Shown: piece by piece, positions 33,363 through 45,404 of the stretch
How positions within the stretch are numbered: the stretch's first letter is position 1
Layout: every line of letters begins with the position of its first letter
Origin: Phascolarctos cinereus
Taxonomy: Eukaryota; Chordata; Mammalia; Diprotodontia; Phascolarctidae
Direction of reading: 5' to 3'
DNA: 64,000 nt
Assembly (NCBI RefSeq): GCF_002099425.1
Contig: NW_018344126.1
Location: forward strand, 6,356,001 to 6,420,000
Notes under the pieces: model-generated
What the model saw: the letters and a program-made list of their open reading frames with translations, nothing else
Databases searched by the model: none
What the model was told of the DNA's origin: nothing
Position numbers and translations under genes: made by a program

Positions 33363-34230
33363 ATTTAAAGCTCCCATGTGTCTAAATTTTGCAAGTTTCA
33401 CTCATTTTGGAAACATTTACATTTCCTGTATTATTTCTCAGATATAAACAAATAAAAGACTGGATTTTATAGAAGTCAAAAATGATTTTTCCATCCAATA
33501 TACTTTAATAAGTCTATAATACACTGCCTATCCATTGTAATAAAAGAAGCTAAAGGGTTAGTTTTGGGCATATAAGCTTGATCAGGAGATCAAAGGGAAA
33601 AAAAAAAACTAGAAAGAAGTCAATTTTGAGACTTGGCACAAATACCATGAAAGAAGCAAGCTAGAAACAGAAGCTGTATAAACTTTCTTTCTACATTGTG
33701 TATGTCTGTTTATATACATTTAAGAAAAGATGAATCTCACATTTTCTACCAGAATCTCACTGTGCCATGTGTTCATGAGAAGAGCTCAACAAATTGATGC
33801 TTCTGAAGAAATGTGTGTGTGTGTGGGGGGGTGTACCATTATACAGTAGTGTATCACAGAGCTTAAAAAGTGGGGGAAAGGATTGTTTTCTTAAAGAAAG
33901 GAATGGGAATCAAAGCAGAAGTAAATTAAGCCATTTAGGTTTTTTTTCCCCTTGAGAAATATACTATATCTTGTTTTTATCACATTAAAAATGAACATTT
34001 TTTTATATATTTTGCCGAAGTCAGATCTGATTGATACAATGAAAAGGTATCCCAAAACATTCTTGTCCTACATTTGGTGGTAATCATCTGTCTGTCTGTT
34101 TTTGATGTTGTTGATATTAGTGAAAAAAATATTGTTGTTTTGTTTTGTTATATTTTTTCCATTGTGAATCTATAGTGATGAAATTCTGGAGAGGTCATCT
34201 ACTGGAGGTCTTCAAGTACAATGGAAATGG
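33363..34230. other. Unassigned sequence
   Basis: No gene or repeat is named; A-runs and a short (TG)n at about 33810-33830 only. Confidence 0.4.
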
Positions 34231-34234
34231 AAAT

Positions 34235-34465
34235 GAAAATGGAATAAGTATTTATATAACATAGTATGTGCCAAGTACTGTGTTGGGAGCTTTACAGATA
34301 TTATCTCACAACTCTGTGAGCTAGATGCTATAATTATCCTTACAATTGAGCAAACTGAGGTGAAGTGACTCGGTCAAGATAAGTGCCTGAGGCCAGATTT
34401 GACTTCAGCACTTGCTGATTCCAGGCTTAATTCCCTATGAATTGAGCAACCTAGCTTCCAAAAAG
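34235..34465 (-). mobile_element. Ther2-type CORE-SINE, reverse
   Basis: The + strand shows 'tatgtgccaagtactgtgtt', 'cagatattatctcacaac', 'gagcaaactgaggtgaagtg' and an end 'gagcaacctagct', the complement of a tRNA-headed CORE-SINE. The order is complete but diverged. Confidence 0.75.
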
Positions 34466-35554
34466 TCTGCATGACCACTAGATGGTTGTGGTAGTAAAAG
34501 GATTTTTGTTCAGGTACAAGTCAAATCAGAAAGTCTCTGAGATGCATTTCTGTGATTTGGAGGGCTCATATGTAAAAAAGGAGGCATCACTTATTCTGAA
34601 GAACTTGGTAGAACTGGTAGCCTGAGAATAGAATTGGGTAGAATAAACATACAATGTTGTTTCATTGGATTTAGAATATATCAATTCTCTCAGCTCTGTA
34701 AATGAGCTACCTCTTCAGGAAAAAAAAAAGTATCCATGACACACACTTTTAAATTTAATTTCAGCAGAGCCAAGGTGACAGAGTAAAAGCAGTGACTTGC
34801 TTGAGCTCTCCCCCAAACCCCTCCAAATACTCATAAAAAATGGCTCTAAACGAATTCTAAATCAGAAGAACCCACAAAAAGACAGAGTGGCACAAATTTC
34901 CAGCCCAAGACAACCAGGATGATTGATCAGAAAGGCTTGGAGCGGAGCACAGTGTGGCCTGGGCAGGCAAGCCGCAGCAAACCTGGAGCAGGCCTCAGAG
35001 GACTGAATTACAGGCAGGTGTGGCAGTTTCGAGACTCCTCAATCCACAAATGCTAAAGACAATTTAGAAGGTCAGAGGGAAAAGTCTGTTTCTGCAATTC
35101 TGAGACAGGAATTCAGGGTCTCAGCTCCATTCCCCAAGAGAGTGGCCATGGGGGAGCAGCTGACTCCTGAGCTTCTGGACCACAGATTGGGGGAATACAG
35201 TGGCTGATCAGAGAGAGATTGCAGGGATCTCTTTGCCAGTGCTGAGGCAGGAACCTGTGGGAGGCCTTGAAGTGAGGAGGACAGAGCTTGACAGAGCTTG
35301 TAGTGACTATGGAGAGGAAACCCTCCTCACAGTTACAGGACAGAAAGGAATACTTATGGTTACAGGCCAGGAAAGGAATAAACACCTCGCCCCTTATCAT
35401 ACCACCTTGGAAGAACTGAAAATTTACAGGTCCCTACAAGTATCTATGAAATTAGCTGTACAAACCCCCAAAGCTTGGGACAGTACATTCTCCACATTGG
35501 AAGCAGACTCTTACCCTAACAAAAAGTTTAAAACTCAAGTAATCGACTGGGATC

Positions 35555-36620
35555 ATGAGCAAGCAGCACAAAAAGAGTCAGACTATATTATCTTACTTTG
35601 TTGAAAAAGATAAAAATATACAACCAGAAGAAGATAACAAAGTCAAAGCACCTACATCCAAAGCCTCCAAGAAAAATACAAATCAGTCCCAGGCCTTGGA
35701 AGAGCGCAGAAGGGATTTTGAGAAGCAAGTAAGGGAAGTAGAGGAAAAACTGGGAAGAGAAATGAGAGTGATGCAAGAAAAGCATGAAAAACAAATCAAC
35801 AGGTTGCTAAAGGAGACCCAAAAAATACTGATGAAAATAAAACCTTAAAAAATAGCCTAACCCAAAGGGCAAAAGAGGTCCAAAAAGCCAATGAGGAGAA
35901 AAATGCCCTAAAAAGAAAAACTGGCCAAATGGAAAAGGAAGTCCAAAAGATTACTGAAGAAAATTCTTCCTTAAAAATTAGAATAGAGCATTTGGAAGCT
36001 AGTGACTTTATGAGAAATCAAGACACTGTATAACAAATCCAAAAGAATGAAAAATTAGAAAACAATGTGAAATATCTCATTGGAAAAACAAGTGGCCTGG
36101 AAAATAGATCCAGGAGAGAGAATTTAAAAATTGTTGGACTATCTGAAAGCCATGATCAAAAAAGAGCCTAGACATCATCTTTCAAGAAACTATCAAGGAA
36201 AACTGCCCTGATATTTTAGAACCAGAGGGCAAAATAGAAATTGAAAGAATCCACAGATCTCCTCCTGAAAGAGATCCCCAAAGCAAAACTACGAGGAATA
36301 TTATAGCCAAATTTCAGAGTTCCCAGTTCAAGGAGAAAATATTACAAGCTGCCAGAAAGAAACAATTCAAGTATTGTGGAAACACAATCAGGATAACAGC
36401 TTCTACTTTAAAGGACCACAGGGCATGAAATTTAATATTCCGGAAGGCAAAGGAGATAGGAGTACAACCAAGAATCACGTACCCAGCAAAACTGAATATA
36501 ATCCTTCAGGAGAAAAAATGGTCATTCAGTGAAATAGAGGATTTTTAAGCATTCTTGATTAAAAGACCAGAGGTGAATAGAAAATTTGACTTTCAAATAC
36601 AGTACTCAAGTGGAACATGA
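35555..36620 (+). pseudogene. L1/HAL1 ORF1 of element G
   Basis: The start at 35555 gives 'MSKQHKKSQTILSYF', the same N-terminus as in F. The first 97 codons are open (35555-35848) and contain 'EEDNKVKAPTSKASKK' and the coiled-coil 'REVEEKLGREMRVMQEKH'. A frame change near 35840 is followed by more coiled coil and by the RNA-binding blocks near 36120-36500. The overlapping open frame at 35200-35604 is 5' UTR sequence and not a separate gene. The product would bind element RNA; this copy cannot make the full protein. Confidence 0.85.
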
Positions 36621-36760
36621 AGAGGTAAACAGGAAAGAGAAATCATAAGAGACTTATTAAGGTTGAACTGTTTACATTCCTTCATGGAAAGATGATGTTT
36701 ATAACTCATGAGACCTTTGTCAGTATTAGGGTAGTTGGAGGAAAAAAATTATATGTATGT

Positions 36761-36761
<1 letters not shown>

Positions 36762-36807
<46 letters not shown>
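36762..36807. repeat. (GATA)n in element G 3' UTR
   Basis: About eleven GATA units at the homologous position to the array in element F. Confidence 0.9.
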
Positions 36808-37664
36808 CAGGGTACAGGGTGAATTGAAGATTAAGGGGTCTGGAGAATAAAATTAAGGGATGAGAGATGATTATACTCAGAGAAGAAGAAAGGGAGAGGT
36901 AGAATGGAGTAAATTATCTCACAAAAAAAAACAGAAAAGAAAATACTCTTACAGTGGAGGGAAAATGGGGGAAGGTGAGAGGGAATGAGGAATCTTATTC
37001 TCATAGGATTTGGCTTATGGAGGGAATAACATACACATTCAATTGGGTAAGGAAATCTGTCTTACCCTATAGGAAATAGGGGGAGAAGGGGACAAGAGAG
37101 CAGGGGAATGGTAGAGAGTAGGGCAGATTGGGAAAGGGGGTAATCAGAAGCAAATACTTCTGAGGAGGGACAAGGTCAAAAGAAAGAATAGAATAAATGG
37201 GAGGGCAGGATAGGATTAAGGGGAAATAGAGTTAGTTTTTCACAACATGTCTACTATGGAGGTGTTTTGCATAACTACACATGTATAACCTATATTGAGT
37301 TGCTTGCCTTTTCAATGAGGGTTGGGAGGAAGGGAGAAAATTTGAAGCCTAAAGTTTTAAAAACATATGTTTAAAAACATATGTTTAAAAAAACATGTTT
37401 TCACATGCTACTGGGTAACAAGAAATACAGGAAATGGGGTACAGAAGTCTATCCTGCCCTATAGGAAAATAGAAGGGGAAGGGATAAGAGAAGGGGTGGG
37501 GAAGATAGAAGGTAGGGCAGACTAGGGGAAGGGGTATTCAGAATGCATGCCATCTTGGGGGTGTGGGGAGGGGTGAGATGGGGTGAAAAATTGGGAAATC
37601 AAAATCTTGTGGAAGTAAATATTGAAAACTAAAAATAAATAAGTTTATATTAAAAAAATAAATC

Positions 37665-37870
37665 AATTTAATGTCCTTTATTAATATTTTCTCCATCACT
37701 TTCTTACATATAGATTGTCAACAAAATAATAAATGAAGCCCTGATATGTAGCAATGGCCAATTTCTGAGGAGTAAATGCTCATGTAAAAATGTGTCACTC
37801 AGCAGAACCATCGAAATTAGCTCCAGTACATCCTAGGGTGTAATGCATTCCATTATGTCTGGGTTTTAAA
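37665..37870. repeat. Unclassified interspersed repeat, copy 2
   Basis: This matches 15020-15215. Element G sits inside this copy: the bases left of G ('aaatttaattt') and right of G join to match the 'aagtttaattggc' of copy 1. The family is unknown to me. Confidence 0.55.
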
Positions 37871-38068
37871 TCATAGGATCATATACATAAACGTACATCT
37901 AAAGCTAGAAGGGGCATTTGCCATTGATTCTATGTTCCTCATTCCTCAGACAAGGAAACTGGAGGCAATGGTTAAACGACTTGTGCAGGGTCATGTTTAT
38001 TAGTAAATGTCTGAGATAGGATTTGAACCCCACTTCTAAACTCAATGTCCAGTGTTCTATCTACTAAA
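37870..38068 (-). mobile_element. MIR-type SINE, reverse
   Basis: The + strand has 'aatcataggatcatatac', 'aaagctagaagggg', 'cagacaaggaaactggaggc', 'gatttgaacccc' and 'tccagtgttctatctac', the full complement of the same SINE family as at 5075 and 57701. Confidence 0.8.
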
Positions 38069-38072
38069 ACAA

Positions 38073-38282
38073 TGGCTCTCAATAGTTTTTGGTCTCAAGG
38101 TCCCTCTCCTCTCTTAAAAATGATTCAAGACTACATGAACTTTCATTAATGTGATGGTGTCTATCAATATTCATCACAAATTTAATTAAAAAATTTAAAC
38201 AGCTTAGTATTATTATGAAAACAGTTTTGCTCTCACAGGCTCCCTGAAAAGGTCTTGAGTATCATATTTTGAGATTCACTGG
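38073..38282. mobile_element. hAT-like (MER5/Charlie-type) DNA transposon relic
   Basis: The left end 'caatggctctcaa' and the right end 'tttgagattcactgg' are imperfect inverted copies of a CAGTGG-TTCTCAA terminus, typical of hAT-Charlie MITEs. The interior 'ggtctcaaggtccctctcc' also fits. Flanking 'actaaaa' and 'cttaaaa' may be the 8-bp target duplication, diverged. Confidence 0.65.
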
Positions 38283-38289
38283 CTTAAAA

Positions 38290-39415
38290 TAGTTATAGTA
38301 ACACACTCTTTCATAATATTTATAAAATCATATGTTTGTTCTTCAGGATTTTTTTAAAATTGGAAATGGTATCTTTTCTTTTTAATAAATTGACATTGAT
38401 TGCTAGAGAAAGATATCAAGAAAAAGCCCTAATTCCTTAAAGTAAAGACTATTGCCTTTTCAAAGAACATGCCTCAAGGCTATTCTCCTTGGCAGAGGTC
38501 ATGCTATTTAGAGATTAAAAAAGATGGTTAGGAGAATCTGGTTGCTGCTAATAAAGTGTTCTTCTGCTTACCTATGCAATTTATTGCCTGTCACTACTTT
38601 ACCTTACATCCTTAACTGCTGAGATTACAATAATGCTTATCTCAGCCCAAATGGCATAGTATTTCCTGGTACCTTAGTTCTTATAAATAATAGATTTCCA
38701 CATCCAGATTGGAAGCAAGAAAGAGGAAAAGCTCTGATCCTACATCTAGAATTTCTGGGAACTGGACAACAGAAACATTTCAGACATACCTCAAAGATGG
38801 AATCTTTTCTTTATGAAAAGGAAACCCTCGATAGACATCTTTAGTGCTAACACCCTATCTAGTGTTCAAGAAAGACCATTATTGCCACACCCCTAGAATT
38901 TCTCAGTTGCAATCATTTCAATAGGATTCATACTCCCTGTGCTATTCCCTGAGTATAAACATGCAATGCCATGAAATTCTGGGATGCTTCGTAGCCACCA
39001 CAGACCTCTTAACTGCCCATGTATCTTAATAGAGATCCATTTTCAACCTCACAGTATCTACAACAGTTCAGTTCTGTTTCTGGCCCTTCCCAAACCTATT
39101 TTTCAGTGGCATTGGTTAGGAAGAGAGGGGATGGGGAAAGTGTTGAATTATGTTGAAAATCCATGGGTCATCTTGTGCAACCTCTCTATAATGTGGTGGC
39201 TGATAGAAAGGGAGTGATTAGTAAATGTATGAGGGATTTGTCTCCTCTGACGTTAGCTTATTGGGATGTACCTCACTAGGTTTCTTCTTATTGTCTCAGA
39301 CTATGGAGGCAGCTGAAATTACTTTTTTTTTTTGTCCATAGTTCCTATTTTTGAGAGTCATGAGAGGTCATAAGAATCAGAAAATGTGCCTAGTCCCCCA
39401 CCTTGTTGGTCAGCC
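38290..39415. other. Unassigned, probably unique sequence
   Basis: No repeat or gene is recognised. The 77-codon frame at 38984-39217 shows no domain. Confidence 0.4.
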
Positions 39416-39419
39416 CAAG

Positions 39420-39650
39420 CCTTCTTAACACATTAGTCCCTTCTACCCTCTCTGTGTTACAAGCTACAATGGACTACTTGATGTTTCAAGCACAAAGTGC
39501 TCTAATTCTCTAGTATCTATTCTTTTGCCTGGAACATGCTCTGTGTTCACCCCTTTCTTCCAGAATACCTAGTTGCCTTCAAGGCCTAGCTCAAGTTTAG
39601 CCTTCTATATAACATCTTTCCTGATTCCACAGGCTGTTCATGTGCTTCTT
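39420..39650 (+). mobile_element. L2 LINE 3' region
   Basis: The + strand has 'tcttttgcctggaacatgct', 'cttcaaggcctagctcaag' and 'atctttcctgattccac', the typical L2 segment upstream of the tail. Confidence 0.75.
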
Positions 39651-40532
39651 CCGAAAACTACCCTGATTTCACTTTGTATATACTGTTGTAGCAGGAGTGA
39701 ATGGACCTCACATGTATAGAGACTCCACATATGGCAAGGGCATATTCTTATGTGTGGTTCAAAGGGAAGAATAGTCATCTCTAACTTTTTTCCCCTGTAA
39801 TCTTCTCCAAGGGAGACTTCTATTCCTGCCATGAGGGGAAGTAAGAGGTTAAAGCCAGAAGCTTGCTCTTCAGAAGGAGGGAGTACTAGATTAGAAGTAT
39901 TTCTATCTGTTCTCTTAAATATTGTTTGTTTATGGTTGTGATTGGGTTCCATCTACATTATGATTGATTTATCACTTTTGGGGAAAAGAGAATTCCAAGC
40001 TCTATATCCAAGGCTTGACCCCTTTCCCACCTAATACCAGTTCCACAATGAACACAAAACCAAGAATGTAAAAGAAACCTGTTTATCCAAATCATAACAA
40101 AACACAAACTAGAGAAAGTATTCAAAGAAGAATATGGATCAGACAATACAGAAAGAAAGAGTTCGCCTTTCGAGAGAGAGAGATAACTCAGCTCAACCAA
40201 GAGACAGTGTCCTTGACTTCACCCAGGGATAAGCTCCCCAAATTCTCCAGAGTAGCAAGCTAGGAATAGAACATGATGGAGACCACCCAGTCCTCTCACG
40301 TTTTTTCAGAGTCTTTTTGTTCAACAACCAGAAGTAGAGTTGACTTTTTCCTTCTTCTCTCTCAAAACTGGGAGCTGACTTGATTCTTAAAGAAGACTCT
40401 CATTTAGAGAGTTCCCCAAGGGGAACTAGATGAAGACTGTGAAAACCGAAGCTCTCTTGCCTCTCACCAACTCCCAGGCCATTCAACTCCAACCACAGAG
40501 ATAGAGTACCATACTCACGGGCTTTGGGACAA
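39650..40532 (-). mobile_element. Possible solitary LTR fossil
   Basis: The roughly 880-bp block looks LTR-like on the - strand: it could start with TG at about 40532 and has an AT-rich, polyadenylation-like 'gataaacagg' region near 40080. No internal retroviral region is seen on either side. The family is unresolved, and the copy would be an old, broken, solitary element. It could be another kind of repeat. Confidence 0.35.
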
Positions 40533-40589
40533 GGATTATGCTTTCTAATTTATATATGTAAACATATAATGTCCTTCTTAGAAGAACAC

Positions 40590-40705
40590 AGACATCTTGA
40601 GAGCAAAGACTAATTCACTTTTGTGTTTGTATCCCTACTGATGAATATAGTTCCTAACACATAGTAGGCACTAAATAAATGCATAATGATTAACTGATTG
40701 AGAAA
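40590..40705 (+). mobile_element. L2 LINE 3' tail
   Basis: The block has 'tgagagcaaagac', 'gtatccctactgatgaat' and 'acatagtaggcactaaataa', standard L2 3' end. Confidence 0.75.
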
Positions 40706-40794
40706 TATTGAATTACATTTGTATACCAAAATGTGTTTACTCATCCCGATTTGAATACTCATTTTTTTAAAGCTCTTTGCTACTATGAACGTAT

Positions 40795-40889
40795 ATATAT
40801 ACACACACACATATATACATATATACATGTGTGTATGTGTATATATATATACTTACATATACATATTACACGATATGTATATATAATTA

Positions 40890-40920
<31 letters not shown>

Positions 40921-40921
40921 A
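40795..40921. repeat. (TA)n/(CA)n microsatellite
   Basis: Mixed TA, CA and TG runs end in a (TA)n of about 13 units. Open frames on both strands through it are low-complexity. Confidence 0.9.
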
Positions 40922-41029
40922 CCTAAAATTATTTTATTTTTTCCCCCTGAGTGAAAGCCAAATAGTGGTTTGGTCAAAGGTTATATATATTTTAATGACT
41001 TTTGGGGTACTGATCTTTCATTCTTTTTT

Positions 41030-41770
41030 ATCTCTTTATAACCTTTGATACTGTCAATCACCCTCTTTTCCTTGATACTTTCTTCTTTCTAAATTTTTGT
41101 GGAACTGTTTTTTCCTGTCTTCTTATCCCTCTGACTGTTCCTTCTCTGTCTCCTTTGCTAATCATAGGTGCCCCCCCACCTACTCCCAAGGCTCGGTCCT
41201 GGGACCTCTTCTTCATCTACACTATGTCACTTGGTGATCTCCTTAGTTCCTGTGTATTCAGTTATCATCTCTATATAGAGGTATTCGTCCTGTCCTAACC
41301 TCTCTTCTGAACATGTCCAGAATTAAACTCATTATCTTTTCCCCCCAAGCCTTCTCTTCTTCTTAACTTTTCTGTCAATGTGAAGTGTACCACCACCCTT
41401 CCAATAACCCAGACTGGTAATCCAAATTCATACTGGGCTTTGCACCTTGTCTTTTACTCCTGCATTGGATGGGATGCAAGAGCCCACTGCTGTTTCTTTT
41501 TAGTTTGCTGGATCTTTATTTTGTTTTGCACTTTCCCCATTCATTCCTCTATAAAGAGAAGAGGTAGGTTAGTGAGGAACAATGCAAATTTCCATGTTTG
41601 CTAGAAGTCTGCTCCAAACCATTCTTCACACTGATACTAGATTATTAAACAAACAAAAAAGCAAAGGTCTCATTATGTTATAGCCTTTCTCTAAAACTTT
41701 CCAGGGATCTTCATTGTTCCTGCTGTTGTCCCCTCCTATGACTAAACCAGTGACATGTGGCTCAGCCTCA
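41030..41770 (+). mobile_element. L2 LINE, reverse-transcriptase region
   Basis: Decayed L2 ORF2 on the + strand: 'ttgatactgtcaatcaccct' (the region after motif A), 'gctcggtcctgggacctctt', 'LGDLLSS' and 'SYHLYIE' near 41230-41280 (position of the YADD box, aspartates lost), then 'VKCTTTLPITQTGNPNS' at about 41382-41430, which corresponds to the L2 'VNGTTI.PVTQARNLG' block. Frames are broken. Confidence 0.8.
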
Positions 41771-41843
41771 TAATAATATAGTTATTAAAATAGTAAAATT
41801 CTTTACAGATATAAGATAGCTATTATTGAGCCAACATAAGAAT

Positions 41844-42122
41844 GCAGCTAGGTGGCAAGGTGGTTGTGGTGCTGGATTTGGAGTCAGGAAGACCAAAGTT
41901 TGAATTTAGCCTCAGATACTTTTAACTGGATGACCTTGGGAAAGTGCTTTGTACTCTGCCTGCTTCAGTTTCCTTATCTGTACAATGAGAATAACAATAA
42001 CACCTAATTCCCAGAGTTGTTATAAGGATAAAATGAAATAACATTTGTAAAGTGTTTTATAAAACTTAAAGTGCTATACAAATTTATTACTATTGTTGTT
42101 ATTATTATTATTATTATTATCA
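41844..42122 (+). mobile_element. CORE-SINE (MAR1-like)
   Basis: The head 'gcagctaggtggcaaggtgg', 'gagtcaggaagacc', the CORE 'tgtacaatgagaataacaat', 'gttataaggataaaatgaaa', and an (att)n tail at 42096-42121 make a nearly full-length copy. Confidence 0.85.
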
Positions 42123-42129
42123 TTCCCAG

Positions 42130-44090
42130 TCTACAAATATGCGAGAGTGAATAAGAAGTAAAGAAACTAGCGTAGAAATTTCTACACTTTGTTATCAAAG
42201 ACAGTAAAAGACCAGATCAAAGATGAATCTCTATTTTTTTTCTCCAGACTCTGATCCTTTCAAGAGTTGACTGTGTGAACTGCCTTGTTTCACATTTAGC
42301 TACAGATATCATGAAATATCATACAATGTCAATCCCAAAAGGCTAAGGCATAGGAAGAGAATACAAAAGGAGGCTAGAAAAGGTTATATTGTTTTTATTA
42401 TTTAACAACAGAGAAAATTATTTGTGCTTGAGCAAGTCATAGCTTGGGAGATGGAAGGAGGAGAGAAGTGATAGTCAAAAAGAAATAGGAGCTATATATT
42501 TTGTACATAAAATTTATTTTTAAAAATTAGGATGTCGTCTTTAACCTGGAAAACTTCAGTTTTCAACAGAATAAATTGTTAGATCTTTGAGTCTAAGTGA
42601 ATAAGGTTTTTCAGGTATTATGACATAGAACTTATAGTAAACTTTTTAATTTTCTGTCCATTTTTATTTCATTGTAATGGAACTTGAAATGTCATAATAG
42701 CTTCCTCCCAGTGACATTAAGACAGAGCCATAGAAATGAGGTTATGTTGCCAATACCAGCCACTGCAACTTTAATGTAAGTCTCTAGAGATCAAGGTACA
42801 ATGGTCAATGATAAAAGCAAAGTGATTTCAATCTATGTTCAAGGAATAAAAGTGAAAATTGCAAGAGCATGTCCTGACATTTGCAGTGCAAGTATGTGTT
42901 ATACTGGAAAAGCCAATTCATTGTAAATTCCCCCTAAAAGAGATTTTTGCAGACAATGAAGTTTACAAAAAGAAAAGGATAATAATAGTAAAGAACAGTT
43001 AGATAAACAGTAAAATGTCAAAGAAATAATAATACTCTCCTAAGATTTATTATAAAAGGGACCCATACACATGCCCTCAAACATATGCTTCTGATGAAAA
43101 TTATATCTACCTTCAAAAAGTGTAACCTGTATAATAGAACTTAACAATGAGAGCATAAATGTAAGAAATGAGCTTTAATTTGACTAACTTTTCATGTTTT
43201 TTTCAAGCACTTTTGCCATATTATGTAGCAGCAGTAATAACTAACACAAATATATACCTCATTTCCCCTCCTAAATTTTGGAGGATTGAAGAATTTTGAC
43301 TTTTCAAAACTCCATGTGTTTATATTAAGCCCCATTTGTTCAGCATAGCTTAGATATACAGACATGCAGTGTAAGTCTTCATGATTAACCATGGATTTTT
43401 ATATGAAGCAACCCCTACATCCTCCCAAATAAACAGCATAGATAAAGTAAAAACAAGAAAATATTTCATAATGACTTGTTAAATAGGCATAAGGAAGAGA
43501 TTTTGGTAGGGTGTAGGAGGGAGGCAATAAATCTTTTTCGCTCTTTCCTCAGTAGAGATTACAATTTCAACCTCTTCATGTTTTTTTGGCTTTTTGCTCC
43601 AAGAACCCTAAAGGAATCCAAAGGCTAATCTCTATCACCTCCTCCCAACCTTACATATACCATATCAGTCTACTCCAAACCCTTATGTTCTTTGAACTTC
43701 TCTCTACCATAAGGAGCTTGGATATGTGTGTGCTGTATCATTGTTGCTCCATCTATCTCATTTCCATCTCTCCAGCATTGGCCCTCTTAAAATGAAACAA
43801 AATACTTAGTATGTCATTCAAATCCACCTCCCTATTCAAAAATCCCAAGAATCCAAATCTTCTGTGAAGTTAGGAGGGAATTTTTATCCCTCTGAAGTAC
43901 TGAAATAATGATATTAGGTATTTCTCAAATCACAATTACAATTGCTAGTTTTTTCCCTAAATTTTATATTTACAATAGTATTCATGTCATATGAAAGGTG
44001 ACTATTATGAGAAAAGAAGAGATTAATTAACAAAACCCTAACCCAGACTTTGGATTTTATCAAAAGTGAGTACTGTGAGTTTACTTTGAA
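42130..44090. other. Unassigned, probably unique sequence
   Basis: About 2 kb without a repeat I can name. No splice-framed open reading frame stands out; frames at 43192-43392 (-) and 43586-43795 (+) are short and featureless. Confidence 0.4.
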
Positions 44091-44094
44091 TTTA

Positions 44095-44270
44095 ATTTAA
44101 TTCAATTCAACAAGAATTTATTTAATGCTTACTATGTTCCAAGCACTGTGATAAGTATTGATGAAACAAAAACAGAAAAATGAAGTGGCCCCTGCCTTCA
44201 AGTAGTTTACATTCTTCCAGGGTTTAAGTGTCATATATAAAAACAAATAAATACAAAATATATATAGTAT
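44095..44270 (-). mobile_element. L2 LINE 3' part, reverse
   Basis: The + strand has 'caagaatttatttaatgctt', 'ccaagcactgtgataagt', 'cttcaagtagtttacattc', the complement of the L2 3' end. Confidence 0.75.
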
Positions 44271-44881
44271 AAACAAAGCAATTTCAGAGACCTAAAAATT
44301 TACCATTTACATTAGAAATTTTCACATAAATTCAACTTATTTTTTTTCCAGTAGGAGATGCTGATGGAAAGAGGACAGTGAGGTTTCTTAATCACCAATA
44401 AGAAGATTCTCATTGTGATTATATAGTCTAGTTCCCAGGAGATAATGTGATAAGAATTACTGTCCTTATGAAATTAGATGATCAAAGAATTTTATGATGC
44501 CTTTTTTTTTAACAAACATCCAATACACTTTCAGATTTTAATCATAACTCCAGCTATTATGTTTGCATATTTACAATTACTATTTATGGCACCTTAGAGA
44601 CTCATGTAATCTAGAGATAAATAATGATGCTTCATACTAGTCATCTCAGACTCCTCCCAAGAAAACCTTCAGATTTCATTCTGGCTATTTATATGTGGCC
44701 ATTTCTTCACTTATTGTCTTTCTTTTCTGAGTATAGTTATTTTTTTTGCTAGTGTTTTAAATATTCCTGCTTCTATAAAGCTTCCATTCAATTTGATGTC
44801 ATTATCACTATATTATAAAATGACTTGATGACAAATTCTAGACCTGCTTCTTCCTTCTTTCCCATGCAGAGTCTAAATCAG

Positions 44882-44885
<4 letters not shown>

Positions 44886-44975
<90 letters not shown>

Positions 44976-45062
44976 CACACACATGCACATATATATACAT
45001 ATATATACACATACATACATATATTATATGTGTGTGTATTATATATGTATATGTGTATTTGT
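44886..45062. repeat. (CT)n(TA)n compound microsatellite
   Basis: About 24 CT units pass directly into about 13 TA units and then TA/CA/TG mixtures. The frames reading through on both strands are only dipeptide repeats. Confidence 0.95.
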
Positions 45063-45404
45063 CCGCATACACTAATATATGTAAATTTCATATTCTTGTG
45101 CACTTTCTCTAACCAGACTTTTTCTTCTCCTTGTGTTCTATAATGATCAAGTATAATATCTTCTCTAACTTATTCTCTAGTTGCCTTTCCTTAATCTTGT
45201 TGTTTCTGCTTTTATAATCCTCTTAGATATTAATGCTCTTTTGGTACATAATTAAGGCAATTCTCAACTTCTATACTTTATTGAAGCTATAACCTCATCA
45301 CTCTCTTCAGTAGTACAGATCACAACTGATTCAAGTCTCCTTCCTACCATGTATTATTTGTCTGTTTTCTCATCCATAGATCTTCGATAAAGGGGAAGGT
45401 AATG

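Larger units (their letters stand above)
34762..37664 (+). mobile_element. Element G: HAL1-like element
   Basis: G begins 'cagcagagccaaggtgacag' at 34762 and has the same layout as F: 5' UTR, ORF1 (35555-36620), (GATA)n, two-part G/A-rich 3' UTR and the end 'gaaaactaaaaataaataag' at 37625-37645. The bases 'aatttaat' at 34752-34759 recur at 37665-37672. G and F differ at 13 of 130 bases in the ORF1 segment I aligned by eye, so each is roughly 5% from a shared source. No ORF2 is present. Confidence 0.85.

Noticed and set aside
35200-35604. 134-codon open frame as a separate protein upstream of ORF1 in element G
   Set aside because: The same stretch in elements D, F and B is 5' UTR, and the frame is not kept open in them.
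31232-36807. GATA arrays at 31232 and 36762 as a CRISPR-like or satellite structure
   Set aside because: They are simple 4-base repeats at homologous positions in two copies of the same element, with no spacers.
44825-45112. 95-codon frame with serine/leucine then tyrosine/isoleucine runs
   Set aside because: It is translation of the (CT)n(TA)n microsatellite.
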